Below are positions 13,617 through 14,817 of a DNA stretch of 14,817 nucleotides, one piece after another. The notes beneath the pieces were generated by a model, which had not been told where the DNA came from, ran no database searches, and saw nothing but the letters and a program-made list of their open reading frames with translations. Position 1 is the first letter of the stretch; the number at the start of each line of letters is the position of its first letter. The DNA is from Rhodoferax sp. (GTDB lineage Bacteria; Pseudomonadota; Gammaproteobacteria; Burkholderiales; Burkholderiaceae_C): contig JAQGMQ010000353.1 in assembly GCA_028292305.1 (NCBI GenBank), positions 1 to 14,817 of the forward strand, written 5' to 3'. A program made the translations under genes and the position numbers.

Positions 13617-14316
13617 GCGCGGACGGCACGCTCAAGGCCGCGGCCAAGGCGAGCCGTGCCTGGTCGTACACCGGTTGCGCCGGCAGGTCGGCCAGGTGCT
13701 GCGTGTCGGCCCAGTCGTCGATCTGCACCTGAAGACTTGAGTCGACGATCGCCAGTTGCACCCGGTTGATGCCGGCATTGGGAATGACCGCCTGCCGCGG
13801 CCCGGACAGCAGCAGCCCGTGCGCCGTGCGGTACACCATGTCCAGCACGCCGCCGTGCGTGACCACCACCAGCGTCTGGTCGGCATGGCGCAGCACGATG
13901 TCGTGCAGCGCGGCCATCACGCGGGCATGGAACTGGCGGGCGCTCTCGCCACCGTCGAACGCATAGTCGGCATCGAAGCGCACCCACTGCGCCCAGGCCT
14001 CGGCGTGTTGCTGCTGGATGTCGGCCACCCGCATGCCGTCGACGATGCCGAAATTCTGTTCGCGCAAGCCCGGCATGCGGGCAACGCCGGGCAGACCGTC
14101 CACCGCCGATCGCAGATGGATGGCTTCGGCCGTCTGCAGTGCGCGCTGCAGGTCGCTGGCCAAGACGGCGTGCACCGGCTCACCCGCCAGCCGCGCGGCG
14201 ACGCGTTCGGCCTGGGCGTGGCCGGTGGCGTTGAGCGGCACGTCGACCTGGCCCTGGAAGCGCAGTTCGCGGTTCCAGTCGGTCTCGCCGTGGCGCACCA
14301 GGATCAGCTGGGTCAT
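13609..14316 (-). CDS. Histidine phosphatase family protein (phosphoglycerate mutase-like)
   Basis: Branch-1 histidine phosphatase, the GpmB/CobC-like family. The catalytic core is complete: R8 H9 G10 E11 in LVRHGETDWN (H9 is phosphorylated), R58 in SDLQRALQTAEA, E86 in LREQNFGIVDG, and H154 in VVTHGGVLDM. Length of 235 residues is usual, with a C-terminal stretch (from about residue 195) that is not conserved. LQTA and REQNFG are phosphatase-type and not those of cofactor-dependent glycolytic mutase, so a phosphatase acting on a small phosphorylated metabolite is more likely. The start overlaps the stop of the universal stress protein gene by four bases, so the two are cotranscribed and coupled. 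Probably not part of the catabolic locus. Confidence 0.93.
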   Translation of the reverse strand: MTQLILVRHGETDWNRELRFQGQVDVPLNATGHAQAERVAARLAGEPVHAVLASDLQRALQTAEAIHLRSAVDGLPGVARMPGLREQNFGIVDGMRVADIQQQHAEAWAQWVRFDADYAFDGGESARQFHARVMAALHDIVLRHADQTLVVVTHGGVLDMVYRTAHGLLLSGPRQAVIPNAGINRVQLAIVDSSLQVQIDDWADTQHLADLPAQPVYDQARLALAAALSVPSAPR

Positions 14317-14795
14317 GGAATATCGTCCAGCTCGGACGATCCGCGCACGTCTTCTTCGATGGCCTCTTCGCTGGGCTTGATGACCATCACCGGCACGGGC
14401 GCGGCGTGCAGCACCTCGTGTGCCACCGAGCCCAGCAAGGCACTGCGCAGGCTGCCCTTGTCGCGCGCGCCGAGGATGATCAGGTCGCAGGCGAAGCGCT
14501 CCACGATGTCGACGATGGTGTGGGCCGGGTCGCCCGTCGCCACTTCGGTCTCGTAGGGCAACCCGGCCTGCTTCAGCAAGGCCTCGCCGCCGCGCAGGGC
14601 AAACGCGCCGGCCTCGGCGCTGGCCCGCTCGATGAGCGCCGGGTCGGGGTTCATCATCATCTCGTACAGGTGCGCCGGCTCCTGCACATTGGCCAATACC
14701 AGTTGCGCCCGGAGCCCCTGCCGCAACATGCGAATCGCCTGGCGCACGGCTTCCAGAGAGACATCCGATCCATCGACAGGCAACAAGATTTTCAT
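14313..14795 (-). CDS. Universal stress protein family (UspA-like)
   Basis: A 160-residue cytoplasmic protein of the single-domain Usp fold, thought to help cells through starvation and other stress. It starts MKILLPVDGSDVSLEAVRQAI, the classic Usp N-terminus with D8. The C-terminal nucleotide loop reads ILGARDKGSLRSALLGSVAHEVL. Against the ATP-binding signature Gxx-G-x9-G(S/T), the first and last glycines (G109, G122) and S123 are there, but the second glycine is D112. A short acidic tail (EEAIEEDVRGSSELDD) follows the last strand. AAGGAG eight bases before the ATG (14804-14809 on the minus strand) fixes the start. It is the first gene of a pair with the phosphatase; the promoter lies outside the window. 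Confidence 0.96.
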   Translation of the reverse strand: MKILLPVDGSDVSLEAVRQAIRMLRQGLRAQLVLANVQEPAHLYEMMMNPDPALIERASAEAGAFALRGGEALLKQAGLPYETEVATGDPAHTIVDIVERFACDLIILGARDKGSLRSALLGSVAHEVLHAAPVPVMVIKPSEEAIEEDVRGSSELDDIP

Positions 14796-14817
14796 GGCAC
14801 TTTCTCCTTGGGAAGCT

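Overview
The window is high-GC DNA with codon use, gene content and gene order typical of a betaproteobacterium. The best guess is order Burkholderiales, Comamonadaceae-like. The rplY-pth pair, a YfhL-type ferredoxin, a TRAP transporter and a PaoABC-type molybdenum hydroxylase all fit. This is inferred from protein character only; no marker such as rRNA is present.

Layout. (1) 1-1710 is a housekeeping block: the 5'-truncated L25/Ctc ribosomal protein gene, an intrinsic terminator, pth, and a convergent ferredoxin gene. (2) 1910-4072 holds an amidase-signature enzyme on + and, convergent with it, a hydantoin/Asp-Glu racemase-superfamily protein on -. (3) 4073-4327 is a divergent control region and the only strongly AT-rich stretch in the window. 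It has a good sigma70-like promoter facing right, a perfect inverted repeat and a possible leftward promoter. (4) 4328-9535 is a tight + strand operon: a COG0402 metal-dependent amidohydrolase/deaminase, the three TRAP subunits (DctP-, DctQ- and DctM-type), and a divergent CinA/PncC-domain protein that overlaps the permease gene by one base. (5) 9758-13577 is a second + strand operon of three overlapping genes for a xanthine-dehydrogenase-family enzyme: 2Fe-2S subunit, FAD subunit with an extra 4Fe-4S-type cysteine set, and Mo-cofactor subunit. (6) 13609-14795 on - holds a universal stress protein gene followed by a histidine-phosphatase gene with a 4-base overlap.

How it fits together (inference). 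Regions 2-5 look like an accessory catabolic locus. A small, probably carboxylated or amide-containing molecule would be imported by the TRAP system, oxidised by the cytoplasmic molybdenum hydroxylase, and opened or deaminated by the amidohydrolase, amidase and CinA-like hydrolase, with the racemase-fold enzyme handling a chiral or decarboxylatable intermediate. An N-heterocycle, pterin/purine-like compound or hydantoin-like compound would suit this enzyme set, but nothing in the sequence fixes the substrate. No transcription regulator and no dedicated Mo-enzyme chaperone is present in the window.

The most unusual points are the CinA-like protein with an altered active-site signature, the racemase homologue lacking the first catalytic cysteine, the control region at 4180-4330 including a 13-codon leader ORF, and the cytoplasmic PaoABC-like enzyme. 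No mobile element, CRISPR array, tRNA or rRNA was seen. No stretch longer than 300 bases lacks a gene.
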